Source of the DNA: Ruegeria sp. TM1040
GTDB taxonomy: Bacteria > Pseudomonadota > Alphaproteobacteria > Rhodobacterales > Rhodobacteraceae
Assembly (NCBI RefSeq): GCF_000014065.1
Contig: NC_008044.1
Location: forward strand, 1,325,501-1,389,500
DNA length: 64,000 nt
Reading direction: 5' to 3'
Position numbers and translations under genes: made by a program. This document shows positions 36,675-47,286 of the stretch, piece by piece; the first letter of the stretch is position 1, and each line of letters starts with the position of its first letter. The notes below the pieces were generated by a model. The model was not told the origin of the DNA and ran no database searches. It saw nothing but the letters and a program-made list of their open reading frames with translations.

Positions 36675-37856
36675 CTAGGACATGGCAGAGGTGATGGCGT
36701 TCTCGAAGATCGCGCAGAGCGCCTCTGGATCCTCCAGCCCTACGGACACGCGAAAGAAACCCTCGTGCAGGCCGAGTTCTGCCCGGTTTTCAGCCGTAAG
36801 CGCCCGATGCGATGAGGATGCCGGATGCGAGAGCGTCGTGCCCACATCGCCCAAGGTCGGCGCAAAGGACAGGCCTTCTGCTGCGCGGGTAAAGGCATTG
36901 GCCGCTTCTCGTCCGCCATCAAGCTCAAAGCTCACCATATTGCAGCCCCGCCCCTTCAGGAGCGCCTCTGCGCGCGCATGATCGGGATGATCCTTGCGCG
37001 TGGGGTAGATCACGCGTTTGATGCCCGGCAGGGTTGCGATGTGATCCGCAAGCCGTGCAGCCGTCGCCTCGGCGCGGTCAAAGCGCAGATCAAAGGACAA
37101 CAGCCCCCGCTCCGCCAACCAGCAGTCAAAGGGGCTTGGCGTCATGCCGGTGGTCACGGAGAACACGCGCATCCGGTCATTGAGCGCCGGATCTTTGGCG
37201 ACCACATACCCAAGCATCACATCAGAGTGGCCCGCGAGCAGCTTTGTCACCGAATGGATCACGATGTCCGCACCATGCTCAAAGGGTTTGAACGCGCGCG
37301 GCGTGGTGAAGGTATTGTCGACGGCCAGCAAAATACCGTGCTCGCGGCAGAGCGCTGCAAGGCCATCGATGTCGGCCACCGCCAGTGTCGGATTGGAAAC
37401 GGCTTCGACCAGAATGAGCTTGGTCTCGGGGCGGATTGCCGCGCGGATCGCCGCAACGTCACCGGGGTTGGCGAGGGTTGTTGCGATCCCCAGCCGTGGC
37501 AGGTCTTCTTTCATCAGGCGCAGCGAGCGCCCGTAGAGCTGATCGCCGCCGATGACATGATCACCGGTTTGCAACAGCCCCAGCAGCACCGCTGAGACCG
37601 CCGCCATGCCGGAGCCACAGACAACGCCGCCCGACGCCCCTTCCATGTCGTCGAGCCGCCGCGCGATCACATCCGCGTTTGGGTGTCCCTCGCGCGAGTA
37701 GGTATAGCCATGGACGCGGCCCTCATATTGATCATCCAGCGCATCCGGGGTTTCAGACGCGTAAACGACCGAGGGGCTCAGCGGAGTGACAACCGGGTGG
37801 CTGGCGCTGTCCGGCAGGCCATGGGGACGCATTACGGAGGGGCGAGAATTCTTCAC
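36675..37856 (-). CDS. Cys/Met-metabolism PLP enzyme (cystathionine gamma-synthase/lyase family)
   Basis: A roughly 393-residue PLP enzyme of the trans-sulfuration family. Seen are YSREGHPN near residue 50, GSGMAAVSAVLLGL near 80, DNTFTTPRAFKP near 170, the PLP lysine in IHSVTKLLAGHSDVMLG near 195, and the C-terminal TTLSHPASSSHRAL. It could be a cystathionine synthase, gamma-lyase or methionine gamma-lyase; motifs do not separate these. The start is uncertain: GTG 37856 follows AAGGA at good distance, while TTG 37862 overlaps the preceding stop codon. Confidence 0.88.
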   Translation of the reverse strand: MKNSRPSVMRPHGLPDSASHPVVTPLSPSVVYASETPDALDDQYEGRVHGYTYSREGHPNADVIARRLDDMEGASGGVVCGSGMAAVSAVLLGLLQTGDHVIGGDQLYGRSLRLMKEDLPRLGIATTLANPGDVAAIRAAIRPETKLILVEAVSNPTLAVADIDGLAALCREHGILLAVDNTFTTPRAFKPFEHGADIVIHSVTKLLAGHSDVMLGYVVAKDPALNDRMRVFSVTTGMTPSPFDCWLAERGLLSFDLRFDRAEATAARLADHIATLPGIKRVIYPTRKDHPDHARAEALLKGRGCNMVSFELDGGREAANAFTRAAEGLSFAPTLGDVGTTLSHPASSSHRALTAENRAELGLHEGFFRVSVGLEDPEALCAIFENAITSAMS

Positions 37857-37858
37857 GG

Positions 37859-38380
37859 TCAAATTTCCTTCAGGTCTTTCTTAAAACGGCGCATGTTGTC
37901 CTGGTAGTGAATGGCGCTTGCGGTGAGCTTGGCGACAAGCGCATCGTCCACCTCGCGCACCACTTTGCCGGGGGCGCCCATCACCAGAGAATTATCAGGG
38001 ATCTCCTTATTCTCGGTGATCAGGGCGCCCGCCCCGATCAGGCAGTTTTTACCGATCTTGGCGCCATTCAGGATGGTAGCCCCCATCCCGATCAGGGAGT
38101 TGTCGCCGATGGTACAGCCATGCAGCATGACCTTATGGCCGATGGTGCAGTTCGCGCCAATGGTGAGCGGGTAGCCCGCATCAATATGCATCACCACGTT
38201 TTCCTGCACATTGGTGCCACGACCAACGCGGATTTCCTCGTGATCGGCGCGGATGGTGACGCCAAACCAGACCGAGGCCCCCTCTTCCAGCACCACTTTG
38301 CCAATGAGATTTGCGTCAGGCGCGACCCATGTGTCGGCATGGATCTGGGGGCGGTCTTCTCCTAGGGCGTAGAGGGTCAT
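37859..38380 (-). CDS. Gamma-carbonic-anhydrase-like hexapeptide protein (YrdA/PaaY type)
   Basis: A 173-residue left-handed beta-helix protein built from hexapeptide repeats (for example [21 protein letters not shown], then [20 protein letters not shown]). The three metal-binding histidines of gamma carbonic anhydrases are in place: [17 protein letters not shown]. Many family members are thioesterases or lack measured activity, so the reaction is open. It overlaps gmk by 4 nt (ATGA). Confidence 0.92.
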   Translation of the reverse strand: MTLYALGEDRPQIHADTWVAPDANLIGKVVLEEGASVWFGVTIRADHEEIRVGRGTNVQENVVMHIDAGYPLTIGANCTIGHKVMLHGCTIGDNSLIGMGATILNGAKIGKNCLIGAGALITENKEIPDNSLVMGAPGKVVREVDDALVAKLTASAIHYQDNMRRFKKDLKEI

Positions 38381-39030
38381 GACAGGTCCTCAAATTCCTG
38401 CTGCAGGGCGCGTGCGTGTTCGATGAGCGACGGCTGTTGAATGCGGCGCAGGCGGGTGGCGGTGATGATCGTCTTCAAGGCTTCTTCGGTCTCATCGAGA
38501 TCCTCGTTGATCAGCACATGATCATAGGACCCCCAGTGCGAGATCTCGTCCCAGCTCTTTTGCATGCGACGGCTGATGGTTTCCGCGTCGTCCTGACCAC
38601 GGCTTTCGAGGCGGCGGCGCAGCTCGGTAATGGAGGGCGGCAACAAAAAGATCGACAGCGTGTGTTTGCCGAGATCCGAATTGGTGATCTGCTGCGCGCC
38701 CTGCCAGTCGATGTCAAAGAGCACATCGCGGCCTTCGTTGATGGCTGTCTGAACCGGCCCCTTCGGAGAGCCGTAGAAATTCCCGAACACATGGGCGTGT
38801 TCGAGCATATCGCCATTGGCCACGTCCTGTTTGAACGACTCGACCGTGACAAAATGATAGTCCTGCCCATCGACCTCGCCCGGGCGGGGCTTGCGCGTCG
38901 TGGCCGAGACCGAAAAGCTGATGTCGCTGTCCCAGGCCCGCAGCCGCTTGGCGAGGGTGGATTTGCCTGCACCGGAGGGGGAGGACAGGATGATGAGAAG
39001 ACCCCGTCGCTGCGCTTTTGAATGTGCCAT
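38377..39030 (-). CDS. gmk: Guanylate kinase
   Basis: A 217-residue enzyme that phosphorylates GMP to GDP. The P-loop [16 protein letters not shown] lies at about 15–30, the GMP-binding block [19 protein letters not shown] near 41–59, and [10 protein letters not shown] near 107. It follows yicC by 15 nt; the yicC–gmk pair is common in proteobacteria. Confidence 0.98.
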   Translation of the reverse strand: MAHSKAQRRGLLIILSSPSGAGKSTLAKRLRAWDSDISFSVSATTRKPRPGEVDGQDYHFVTVESFKQDVANGDMLEHAHVFGNFYGSPKGPVQTAINEGRDVLFDIDWQGAQQITNSDLGKHTLSIFLLPPSITELRRRLESRGQDDAETISRRMQKSWDEISHWGSYDHVLINEDLDETEEALKTIITATRLRRIQQPSLIEHARALQQEFEDLS

Positions 39031-39045
39031 GTTAGGGAGTTCTCC

Positions 39046-39942
39046 TTATTCTATGTTCTGAACCTGCTCGCGCATCTGGTCGATCACGGTTTTGAGTTCC
39101 AAACCCACTTCGGTCAAGGCCGCGTTCTGCGCCTTTGAACAGAGCGTGTTGGCCTCCCGGTTGAACTCTTGCATCAGGAAGTCGAGCTTTCGCCCCACCA
39201 ATCCCCCCTGCCCGAGCAGTTTGCGTGCGGCGGCAATATGCGCCTTCAGGCGGTCGAGTTCTTCGGTAACATCTGCTTTGACCGCGATCATGGCGAGCTC
39301 CTGCGCCACGCGGTCGGGATCTGCGCCGTCGCTTTGGTCCAGCACACGGGCAAGATTTGCGCGAAGCGCCTCCTTTATGAGGGGGTCGCGCGCTGCGGCG
39401 CGCTGGGCGGCCTCCTGGCTCAGGGATTCGATCCGTTCAAGTTGTGCGCTCAAAACCACCTCCAGAGCCGCCCCTTCATTAGAACGCATGTTAATGAAGT
39501 CGGCCAAAAGTGAGTCGAATTCGGATAGCAGCTGGGTCACGAGGTCTTCGGTTTTGGCTTCGTGACTGACCTGTTCGAGCACGCCACGTATCTGAAGGAT
39601 ATCCGTCGCTCGCACCGGTGTGAGGTCCAGGCCCGCTTCGGTGGCGGCAGCCTGTGTCTGCTGGATCGCCGCCAGTGCAGCCGTCATCGCAGCAGCATTG
39701 ATCTGTAGCTCGCCTTTGCCATCGTCGGCACGGCTCAGCCGCAGTCCGATCGTGACATTGCCACGACCTAGGCTTTTGGTTGCGCGTTTTTTAATTTCAT
39801 TTTCAAGACCTTCGAGCCAGTCAGGCACGCGCACACGCACATCCAGCCCCTTGGCGTTCACCGATCTGATGTCCCAGATCCAAGCCAAGGCACCCTCACC
39901 GCCCTGCCCTGAGGCAAAGCCTGTCATCGAATGCAAAACCAT
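39046..39942 (-). CDS. YicC-family endoribonuclease-like protein
   Basis: A 298-residue protein. It begins MVLHSMTGFASGQ and contains WDIRSVNAKGLDVRVRVP, the two N-terminal hallmarks of YicC, and the C-terminal block GRKLDFLMQEFNREANTLCSKAQ. E. coli YicC has endoribonuclease activity. Start ATG 39942 is preceded by GGAGGAT; the frame continues upstream to 40014 but is not conserved. Divergent from the PAS gene across about 240 nt. Confidence 0.95.
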   Translation of the reverse strand: MVLHSMTGFASGQGGEGALAWIWDIRSVNAKGLDVRVRVPDWLEGLENEIKKRATKSLGRGNVTIGLRLSRADDGKGELQINAAAMTAALAAIQQTQAAATEAGLDLTPVRATDILQIRGVLEQVSHEAKTEDLVTQLLSEFDSLLADFINMRSNEGAALEVVLSAQLERIESLSQEAAQRAAARDPLIKEALRANLARVLDQSDGADPDRVAQELAMIAVKADVTEELDRLKAHIAAARKLLGQGGLVGRKLDFLMQEFNREANTLCSKAQNAALTEVGLELKTVIDQMREQVQNIE

Positions 39943-40042
39943 CTGTGATCCTCCTGCATCCTGAATACAGTGGCAGGGTCCGGGGTCAATGGTCCGGCGG
40001 ATAGTGCCTTGCACATAGGCAGAGCGGACCTATACCAAAGTG

Positions 40043-40058
40043 TTAACCATTGATTAAA
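40043..40058. promoter_or_regulatory. CtrA-like binding site 1
   Basis: TTAA-CCATTGA-TTAAA matches the alphaproteobacterial CtrA consensus TTAA-N7-TTAAC at 8 of 9 fixed positions. It lies in the divergent region between yicC and the PAS gene. Confidence 0.6.
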
Positions 40059-40092
40059 CTATTGGTCCAAACTTTAGTCAGATTGTGTCATG

Positions 40093-40108
40093 TTAACTTC
40101 AAGGTAAC
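40093..40108. promoter_or_regulatory. CtrA-like binding site 2
   Basis: TTAA-CTTCAAG-GTAAC has the same spacing and one mismatch to TTAA-N7-TTAAC. It is 50 nt from site 1 and closer to the PAS gene start. Confidence 0.5.
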
Positions 40109-40183
40109 CACTATGGCGTTAACACTTGAGCATGGGCCTCCTGCCAAGTTTCGATGCTGGAACCGGATGCAGAGGACAAGAGA

Positions 40184-41131
40184 ATGATGTTTCGCGGTCA
40201 AGACGACACAGATAAAAAGACAGGGTTGGATAAAGTGGTAGCTATGGATCGCTTTCGCACACGTTCGAACGTGTCGCCTCTGCGTCAGGCCGAGGCCTAT
40301 TGGACCGCACTGCGTCGCGGGGATGACATTCCCAGCCGCTCGCAGGTCGACCCGCGCGGTCTTGAAAACATCCTGAGTCAGACCTTCATTCTGGAGCGTG
40401 TTGCACCGGGCATCGCGCGATTCCGCCTTGCCGGGCAAAAGGTCAACGAGCTTGCGGGGATGGAAGTGCGCGGTATGCCTCTGACTGCGTTTTTCACCGC
40501 CGAGTCCCGCAAGACCGTGAGCGCCGCGCTCGAGCACATGTTCGACGACCCCTCCATTCTGGAATTTGAACTGCACACCCAGGCCACCCGTCTGCGCGGC
40601 AGCCGCACCGCAAAGATGATCCTGCTGCCGCTGCGCAGTGATCTCGGCGATGTGAGCCGGGCGCTGGGCGTCATGGTCTCTGAAGGGGCAGCAAGCCGCG
40701 TGTCGCAACGCTTCCTCGTCGACAGCTGCGACATTCGCAAGATCACCAAGGCCAGCGAGTCCAAAACTGCGCCCGAGTTCAAGGCCGCACCCCGCGTGTC
40801 CGAACCCCAGATGCAGGGCCAATCGCAGCGCGATCTCACGAACAAACCGGTGAGTACCGGTGGTTTCAGCGAGCCGCGCACGGGATTTGAACGCAAATCC
40901 CCGAGCCTGATGGATGAGGCCCGCTCGCTTCTGGATCGGGCCCGCCGCGAAAACCGCGACGCTTTGAAATCTGCCCGCACGCCTGCCCGGGCCGATGCGC
41001 GCCCCGAGGGTCCTGTGACGCTGGAGACCGTCTCCACCACCGATGTCGAAAAACTTGTTTCGCGCCCGCCGCGTGGTGGCAAGCTGAAGAAAGGCGCGTC
41101 GCACCTGCGTCTTGTGGTTTCGCGGGACTGA
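40184..41131 (+). CDS. PAS-domain protein (PAS_5 type)
   Basis: A roughly 315-residue protein. The first half is a PAS_5-like domain: AEAYWTALRRGDDIPSRSQVDP, then RFRLAGQKVNELAGMEVRGMPL and a core ending near residue 175. The second half (about 180–315) is low-complexity, Arg/Ser/Pro-rich and likely disordered, closing with a basic GGKLKKGASHLRLVVSRD. PAS_5 proteins are alphaproteobacterial; the Caulobacter member MopJ acts in cell-cycle control. CtrA-like sites upstream fit that theme. Start could also be ATG 40187 or 40154. Confidence 0.8.
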   Translation: MMFRGQDDTDKKTGLDKVVAMDRFRTRSNVSPLRQAEAYWTALRRGDDIPSRSQVDPRGLENILSQTFILERVAPGIARFRLAGQKVNELAGMEVRGMPLTAFFTAESRKTVSAALEHMFDDPSILEFELHTQATRLRGSRTAKMILLPLRSDLGDVSRALGVMVSEGAASRVSQRFLVDSCDIRKITKASESKTAPEFKAAPRVSEPQMQGQSQRDLTNKPVSTGGFSEPRTGFERKSPSLMDEARSLLDRARRENRDALKSARTPARADARPEGPVTLETVSTTDVEKLVSRPPRGGKLKKGASHLRLVVSRD

Positions 41132-41206
41132 TTATTAAAATTCGAATCGAAAACGCCAAGAATTCTTATAAGTTTCAAGCTACTGGACATAGACCTTGAA
41201 GCATTG

Positions 41207-41241
41207 ACGCCCGAACGCAGAACGCGTTTCGGGCGTTCTTT
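41207..41241 (+). terminator. Terminator of the PAS gene
   Basis: A 9-bp stem ACGCCCGAA (41207–41215) with TTCGGGCGT (41228–41236), followed by TCTTTTT. Confidence 0.85.
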
Positions 41242-41311
41242 TTGCGTGCAAGGACGATACCGCGCCCAGACTATCACGCGCTGCCAGGCACTTTGCAAAA
41301 GCCCGGATAAA

Positions 41312-41339
41312 AAAAGGCCCGCAAAGCTGCGGGCCTTTT
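41312..41339. terminator. Terminator of the DAHP synthase gene
   Basis: Perfect 12-bp repeat AAAAGGCCCGCA (41312–41323) and TGCGGGCCTTTT (41328–41339) with an AAGC loop and a long A-run (T-run on the - strand). Ends the - strand gene and may catch + strand read-through. Confidence 0.93.
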
Positions 41340-41360
41340 GAAATGCTGCGGACGGATCAC

Positions 41361-42731
<1,371 letters not shown>

Positions 42732-42931
42732 GGCTTTCACTCCGAAAATAACTTTGGAACCGTGATTTACGAAAGAAGCGTATACATAAGAGCGCTAACA
42801 GAGGCCAGTTTAGAATTTCCACATCTTGACCATGACGCTATCCTATGAGCAGGGTCTTTGAATTCGCGGCCATCGTGTCGCGTGGCTTTCCCAGCTCCGT
42901 CTAAAAGACCAGATTTGTAAGGACCAGAGCC

Positions 42932-43936
42932 ATGCAAACCAAGCCAGAGGCGATTCCCGAGCTCACGTCGGGCGGTAAACATCGTCGGTTTACGTTTGTC
43001 CTGTTGGATCAATTCACCCTCCTGTGCTTCTCCGCCGCGATGGAATCGCTGCGGATCGCCAATCGCATGGCAGGTCGCGACCTCTATTCCTGGACCCTTG
43101 TTGGCGAAGGTGGCGAGACTGTTACCTGCTCTGCCGGGACCGTGTTTCAGGTGGATTCTGACCTCACAGAGTTACAACGTGATGACACCATTATGCTCTG
43201 CGGTGGGATTGAGGTGCAAAAAGCCACCACCAAGCGGGTGCTCTCTTGGCTGCGTCGCGAGGCGCGCAAGGGTCTGACCATCGCGGGCTTGTGTACGGCC
43301 TCTTATACCCTGGCCAAGGCGGGTTTGCTGGATGGCAAGCGCGCGACCATTCACTGGGAAAATTCCGACAGTTTTGCCGAAGAGTTCGAAGATGTGGATC
43401 TGACCAAATCGGTCTTTGTGATCGATGGCAATCGTCTGTCGACCGCGGGGGGCACCTCGTCGATCGACCTCATGCTCAAGATCATTGCCGACGACCATGG
43501 CGAGGAGCTTGCCAATATGGTGGCGGATCAGCTGATCTATTCGTCGATCCGCACCGATCAGGACACCCAGCGCCTGTCGATTCCGACCCGCATCGGCGTG
43601 CGCCATCCCAAACTCTCGATGGTGATCCAGATGATGGAGAAGAACATCGAAGAGCCGATCAGCCCGTCGATCCTCGCAGAAGACGTGGGCATGTCGACGC
43701 GTCAGCTTGAGCGGTTGTTCCGCCGATACCTCAACCGCAGCCCCAAGCGGTACTACATGGAGCTGCGCCTGCAAAAGGCTCGCAACCTCCTGATGCAGAC
43801 AGATATGAGCGTCATCAATGTGGCGCTGGCCTGTGGCTTTGCATCGCCGTCGCATTTCTCCAAATGCTACCGCGCTCATTACGACACCACGCCCTATCGA
43901 GAGCGTGGCAGCAAGGGCGTACGCCACATCACCTGA
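42932..43936 (+). CDS. GlxA-family transcriptional regulator
   Basis: A 334-residue regulator. The N-terminal DJ-1/PfpI-like domain (about 18–195) carries FVLLDQFTLLCFSAAMESLRIAN and GLCTASYTLAKAGLLDG. The C-terminal AraC-type domain shows AEDVGMSTRQLERLFRRYLNRSPKRYYMELR and the second HTH VALACGFASPSHFSKCYRAHY. Known relatives (GbdR, CdhR, ArgR) control amine and amino-acid use. Its target here is unknown; the liv genes lie 1.2 kb downstream. Confidence 0.93.
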   Translation: MQTKPEAIPELTSGGKHRRFTFVLLDQFTLLCFSAAMESLRIANRMAGRDLYSWTLVGEGGETVTCSAGTVFQVDSDLTELQRDDTIMLCGGIEVQKATTKRVLSWLRREARKGLTIAGLCTASYTLAKAGLLDGKRATIHWENSDSFAEEFEDVDLTKSVFVIDGNRLSTAGGTSSIDLMLKIIADDHGEELANMVADQLIYSSIRTDQDTQRLSIPTRIGVRHPKLSMVIQMMEKNIEEPISPSILAEDVGMSTRQLERLFRRYLNRSPKRYYMELRLQKARNLLMQTDMSVINVALACGFASPSHFSKCYRAHYDTTPYRERGSKGVRHIT

Positions 43937-43942
43937 GTTTGC

Positions 43943-45049
43943 TCAGTTCGGGGTGATCCGAAAGAGGGCGCCCTCGTATTCCGAGGCAAACCAGATGCTG
44001 CCATCGGGGGCTTCGCGGATATCGCGCACCCTTGCGGTTTCGGGCGATTTCATCTGCTCGACCTCCTGCAGGGGTGCCCCCGAGAGCCTTGAGATGTAAT
44101 CAAATTTCAGGGATCCCACAAAGATGTCTCCGCGCCAGTTGGGCCAGAGCTTGCCCGAGTAGATCATCATACCCGAGGGCGCGATGGAGGGATCCCAATA
44201 CCACTCCGGCTGTTGCAGCCCCGGCTTTTCGGTGCCCTCGCCGATCTTCAGCCCCGAATAGTGGCGCCCGTAGGAAATGACCGGCCAACCATAGTTGGCG
44301 CCCCGTGTGATCCGGTTGATCTCATCGCCGCCGCGCGCGCCATGTTCAACGGCCCAGATGTCGCCGGCCGCATCAAGCGCCATGCCCTGCGGGTTGCGGT
44401 GGCCGTAGGACCAGATCGCCGGACGCGCGTCCTCAGAATTTACAAAAGGATTGTCCGAGGGAATGCTGCCATCCGGAAGGATGCGAATAATCGAACCCTG
44501 CTCGCGTGACAGATCCTGTGCGCTGGGACGGTCACCACGTTCTCCGAGGCTGACATAAAGACTGCCGTCGGGGGCTTCGACCAGCCGCGAGCCAAAGTGC
44601 CGCCCGCCCCGCGCGCCTGGCGTGGCTTCAAAAATCACCTCAAGCGAGTCGAATCGGCTGCCGTCTTCAGAGAGTTCAGCCCGTGCCACAGCGGTCCCCG
44701 CGCCGCGCCCCTGCGGACGGGCAAACGTGAGATATACGGTGCGGCTCTGAACGAAATCCCGCGCGGCAACAACGTCCAGAAGGCCACCCTGCCCGTCCGC
44801 AGCGATCTCAGGGACGCCATCGACCTGTTGGCGTCGCGCGCCGTTCAGATACCAAAGCTGTCCGGAGCGCTCCGTGACCAGCAGTGCGCGTCCGGGCAAA
44901 AACGTAAAACCCCAAGGAACATCAAACCCATCGGCCATTTTTTCAACGCGGAGCGTGCCTTGGCTTGAGTCCATTTGCTGCGCCAGCGAGGGCACGGCCA
45001 TCGCGGCACTAAACATCAAACTGGCGATCACGGCGAGCGGGCGTAGCAT
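43943..45049 (-). CDS. PQQ-dependent soluble aldose sugar dehydrogenase (YliI-like)
   Basis: A 368-residue periplasmic six-bladed propeller. The signal peptide MLRPLAVIASLMFSAAMAVPSLAQ ends near residue 24. PQQ-binding features of the Asd/YliI group are present: DVPWGFTFLPG near 42, GERGDRPSAQD, and WSYGHRNPQGMALD with the catalytic-site His/Arg. Start ATG 45049 follows AAGGAG. It is convergent with the GlxA-family gene, their ends only 6 nt apart. Confidence 0.9.
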   Translation of the reverse strand: MLRPLAVIASLMFSAAMAVPSLAQQMDSSQGTLRVEKMADGFDVPWGFTFLPGRALLVTERSGQLWYLNGARRQQVDGVPEIAADGQGGLLDVVAARDFVQSRTVYLTFARPQGRGAGTAVARAELSEDGSRFDSLEVIFEATPGARGGRHFGSRLVEAPDGSLYVSLGERGDRPSAQDLSREQGSIIRILPDGSIPSDNPFVNSEDARPAIWSYGHRNPQGMALDAAGDIWAVEHGARGGDEINRITRGANYGWPVISYGRHYSGLKIGEGTEKPGLQQPEWYWDPSIAPSGMMIYSGKLWPNWRGDIFVGSLKFDYISRLSGAPLQEVEQMKSPETARVRDIREAPDGSIWFASEYEGALFRITPN

Positions 45050-45156
45050 CAGCTTTCTCCTTTGACAGTGGGATGTTAGCGCAGACATTGTGACGTAACA
45101 AAAAGCCTGTCCGATCGCTCTTCCCTTTCTTGCGGGGCTTGCATAGGGTTCGTGTC

Positions 45157-45170
45157 GAACAACATTGTTC
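45157..45170. promoter_or_regulatory. Palindrome immediately upstream of the liv-type receptor gene
   Basis: GAACAA-CA-TTGTTC, a 14-bp inverted repeat ending 18 nt before the receptor start codon and overlapping the expected transcript start region. It could be an operator. The cognate regulator is unknown; the nearby GlxA-type protein is one candidate. Confidence 0.5.
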
Positions 45171-45188
45171 CAATTAGGGAGAATTCAA

Positions 45189-46388
45189 ATGAAAAAACTG
45201 CTGACCGCGACGGCAGCCATCGCATTGAGCGCTGGCACCGCGTTTGCAGACGGCCACGGCCACCCCGACGAAGTAAAGCTGGGTGTCCTGTTTGGCTTCA
45301 CCGGCCCGATCGAATCCCTGGCGCCGACCATGGCCTCTGGTGCTGAACTCGCGATGTCCGAAGTCACCGAGTCCGGCAAACTCTTTGGCGGTGCAAAAGT
45401 GACCCCGATGCGCGCGGACACCGGCTGTATCGACAATGGTCTTGCGACTGCGAACGCAGAAAAGCTGATCGCAGATGGCGCCAACGGCATCGTGGGTGGT
45501 GACTGTTCCGGCGTGACCGGCGCGATCCTGCAGAACGTCGCGATCCCGAACGGCATGGTGATGATTTCTCCCTCCGCAAGCTCGCCGGGTCTGACCTCGA
45601 TGGAAGACAACGGCCTGTTCTTCCGGACCACCCCGTCTGACGCACGTCAGGGCGAGATCATGGCGTCGATCCTTGCAGATCGTGGCGTCGACAGCATCGC
45701 CATCACCTATACCAACAACGATTACGGCAAGGGTCTGTCGGATTCGATCAAATCCGCATTCGAGGCCGCAGGCGGTGAAGTCACCATCGTGACCGCGCAT
45801 GAAGACGGCAAGGGTGACTACTCTGCCGAGGTTGCGGCGCTGGCATCAGCCGGTGGCGATATTCTGGTTGTTGCGGGCTATCTCGACCAGGGTGGTCTGG
45901 GCATCATCCAGGGCGCGCTCGACACCGGTGCGTTCGACACCTTTGGTCTGCCGGACGGGATGATCGGCGATTCGCTGCCCAACAACGTGGGCCCGGACCT
46001 CAATGGCTCCTTCGGGCAGATCGCCGGCTCTGACAGTGAAGGTGCCGAGATGTTCGCTGCCAAAGCCTCCGAGCTTGGCTTTGACGGTACTTCTGCCTAT
46101 TCGCCGGAATCCTATGATGCGGCAGCGCTTTTCCTGCTCGCGATGCAGGCATCGGGCTCTGTTGATCCCAAGGATTACGTCGCCAAGATCACCGAAGTCG
46201 CCAATGCTCCGGGTGAGAAAATCAACCCCGGTGAGCTCGGCAAAGCGCTCGAAATTCTCGCCAATGGCGGTGAGATCGACTATGAGGGCGCAACCGGCGT
46301 CAACCTGATCGGCCCCGGCGAGAGCGCAGGCTCTTTCCGTGAGATCGAAGTTCAGGACGGCAAGAACGTGACCGTGAAATTCCGCTAA
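45189..46388 (+). CDS. Branched-chain amino-acid-type ABC transporter, periplasmic binding protein
   Basis: A 399-residue receptor of the Leu/Ile/Val-binding group. Signal peptide MKKLLTATAAIALSAGTAFA is cut before DGHGHPDEVKLGVLFGFTGPIE. Type I binding-fold landmarks are GIVGGDCSGVTGAILQNVA, ISPSASSPGLTS and NNDYGKGLSDSIKSAFEAAGG. Ligand may be an amino acid, amide or urea; sequence does not settle it. Start ATG 45189 after AGGGAGA. First of five genes for one importer. Confidence 0.95.
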   Translation: MKKLLTATAAIALSAGTAFADGHGHPDEVKLGVLFGFTGPIESLAPTMASGAELAMSEVTESGKLFGGAKVTPMRADTGCIDNGLATANAEKLIADGANGIVGGDCSGVTGAILQNVAIPNGMVMISPSASSPGLTSMEDNGLFFRTTPSDARQGEIMASILADRGVDSIAITYTNNDYGKGLSDSIKSAFEAAGGEVTIVTAHEDGKGDYSAEVAALASAGGDILVVAGYLDQGGLGIIQGALDTGAFDTFGLPDGMIGDSLPNNVGPDLNGSFGQIAGSDSEGAEMFAAKASELGFDGTSAYSPESYDAAALFLLAMQASGSVDPKDYVAKITEVANAPGEKINPGELGKALEILANGGEIDYEGATGVNLIGPGESAGSFREIEVQDGKNVTVKFR

Positions 46389-46419
46389 GGCGGACCACTG
46401 TTGCACATCGCATCTGATC

Positions 46420-46448
46420 AGCCCGGGAGCCATTGCGCCCCGGGCTGT
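46420..46448 (+). promoter_or_regulatory. Intercistronic hairpin between receptor and ATPase genes
   Basis: Perfect 9-bp stem CAGCCCGGG (46420–46428) and CCCGGGCTG (46440–46448) in the 106-nt gap, without a strong T-run. Probably stabilises or partly ends receptor mRNA. Confidence 0.65.
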
Positions 46449-46494
46449 TCCAAATAAAAGGGCCGACAAAGAGATCGGCAGGGGTAAACATGAC

Positions 46495-47286
46495 ATGATC
46501 GTCGTCGAGGATTTGCATAAGCACTTCGGCGGGTTCCACGCGGTTGACGGCGCCTCGCTCGAAATCGCAAAGGGCTCGATTACGGGTTTGATCGGACCAA
46601 ACGGTGCCGGAAAGACCACGCTTTTCAACGTTGTGGCAGGGGTTCTTCCTCCGACGTCAGGCCGCGTCCTGATGGATGGAGAGGATATTACCGCCCTGCC
46701 GCCACATGAATTGTTCCACAAAGGTCTGCTGCGCACCTTCCAGATCGCGCATGAGTTCTCCTCGATGACCTGCCGCGAGAACCTGATGATGGTTCCGGGC
46801 AACCAATCGGGTGAGACGCTGTGGAACACCTGGTTTGGCCGCAAGCGCATCGCCGATGAAGAGCGCGCCCTGCGCGCCAAAGCAGATGAGGTGCTGGAGT
46901 TCCTCACCATCAGCCATATCGCCGATCTCAAGGCCGGCGAGATTTCTGGCGGCCAGAAGAAGCTCCTGGAGCTGGGGCGCACCATGATGGTCGATGCCAA
47001 GATCGTCTTCCTCGACGAGGTGGGCGCCGGTGTGAACCGTACCCTCCTTTATACGATTGCCGATGCCATCAAACGCCTCAACGAGGAACGTGGCTATACC
47101 TTCGTGGTGATCGAACACGACATGGAGTTCATCGGCCGCCTGTGTGATCCGGTGATCGTCATGGCCGAGGGCAAGAAACTGGCCGAGGGTACCCTCGATG
47201 AGATCAAGGCGAATGAGCAAGTCATCGAAGCTTATCTCGGCACGGGCCTGAAAAATAAAGATAAACTGCAAGGGGCTGACGCATGA
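46495..47286 (+). CDS. livG: Branched-chain amino-acid-type ABC transporter ATPase (LivG)
   Basis: A 263-residue ABC ATPase. Walker A GPNGAGKTT near residue 34, LivG-typical LRTFQIAHEFSSMTCRENL near 80, signature ISGGQKKLLELGR near 150, Walker B IVFLDEVGAGVNRTL near 170 and switch His in VIEHDMEFI. In Walker B the usual DEP is DEV. It overlaps livF by 4 nt (ATGA). Confidence 0.93.
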   Translation: MIVVEDLHKHFGGFHAVDGASLEIAKGSITGLIGPNGAGKTTLFNVVAGVLPPTSGRVLMDGEDITALPPHELFHKGLLRTFQIAHEFSSMTCRENLMMVPGNQSGETLWNTWFGRKRIADEERALRAKADEVLEFLTISHIADLKAGEISGGQKKLLELGRTMMVDAKIVFLDEVGAGVNRTLLYTIADAIKRLNEERGYTFVVIEHDMEFIGRLCDPVIVMAEGKKLAEGTLDEIKANEQVIEAYLGTGLKNKDKLQGADA

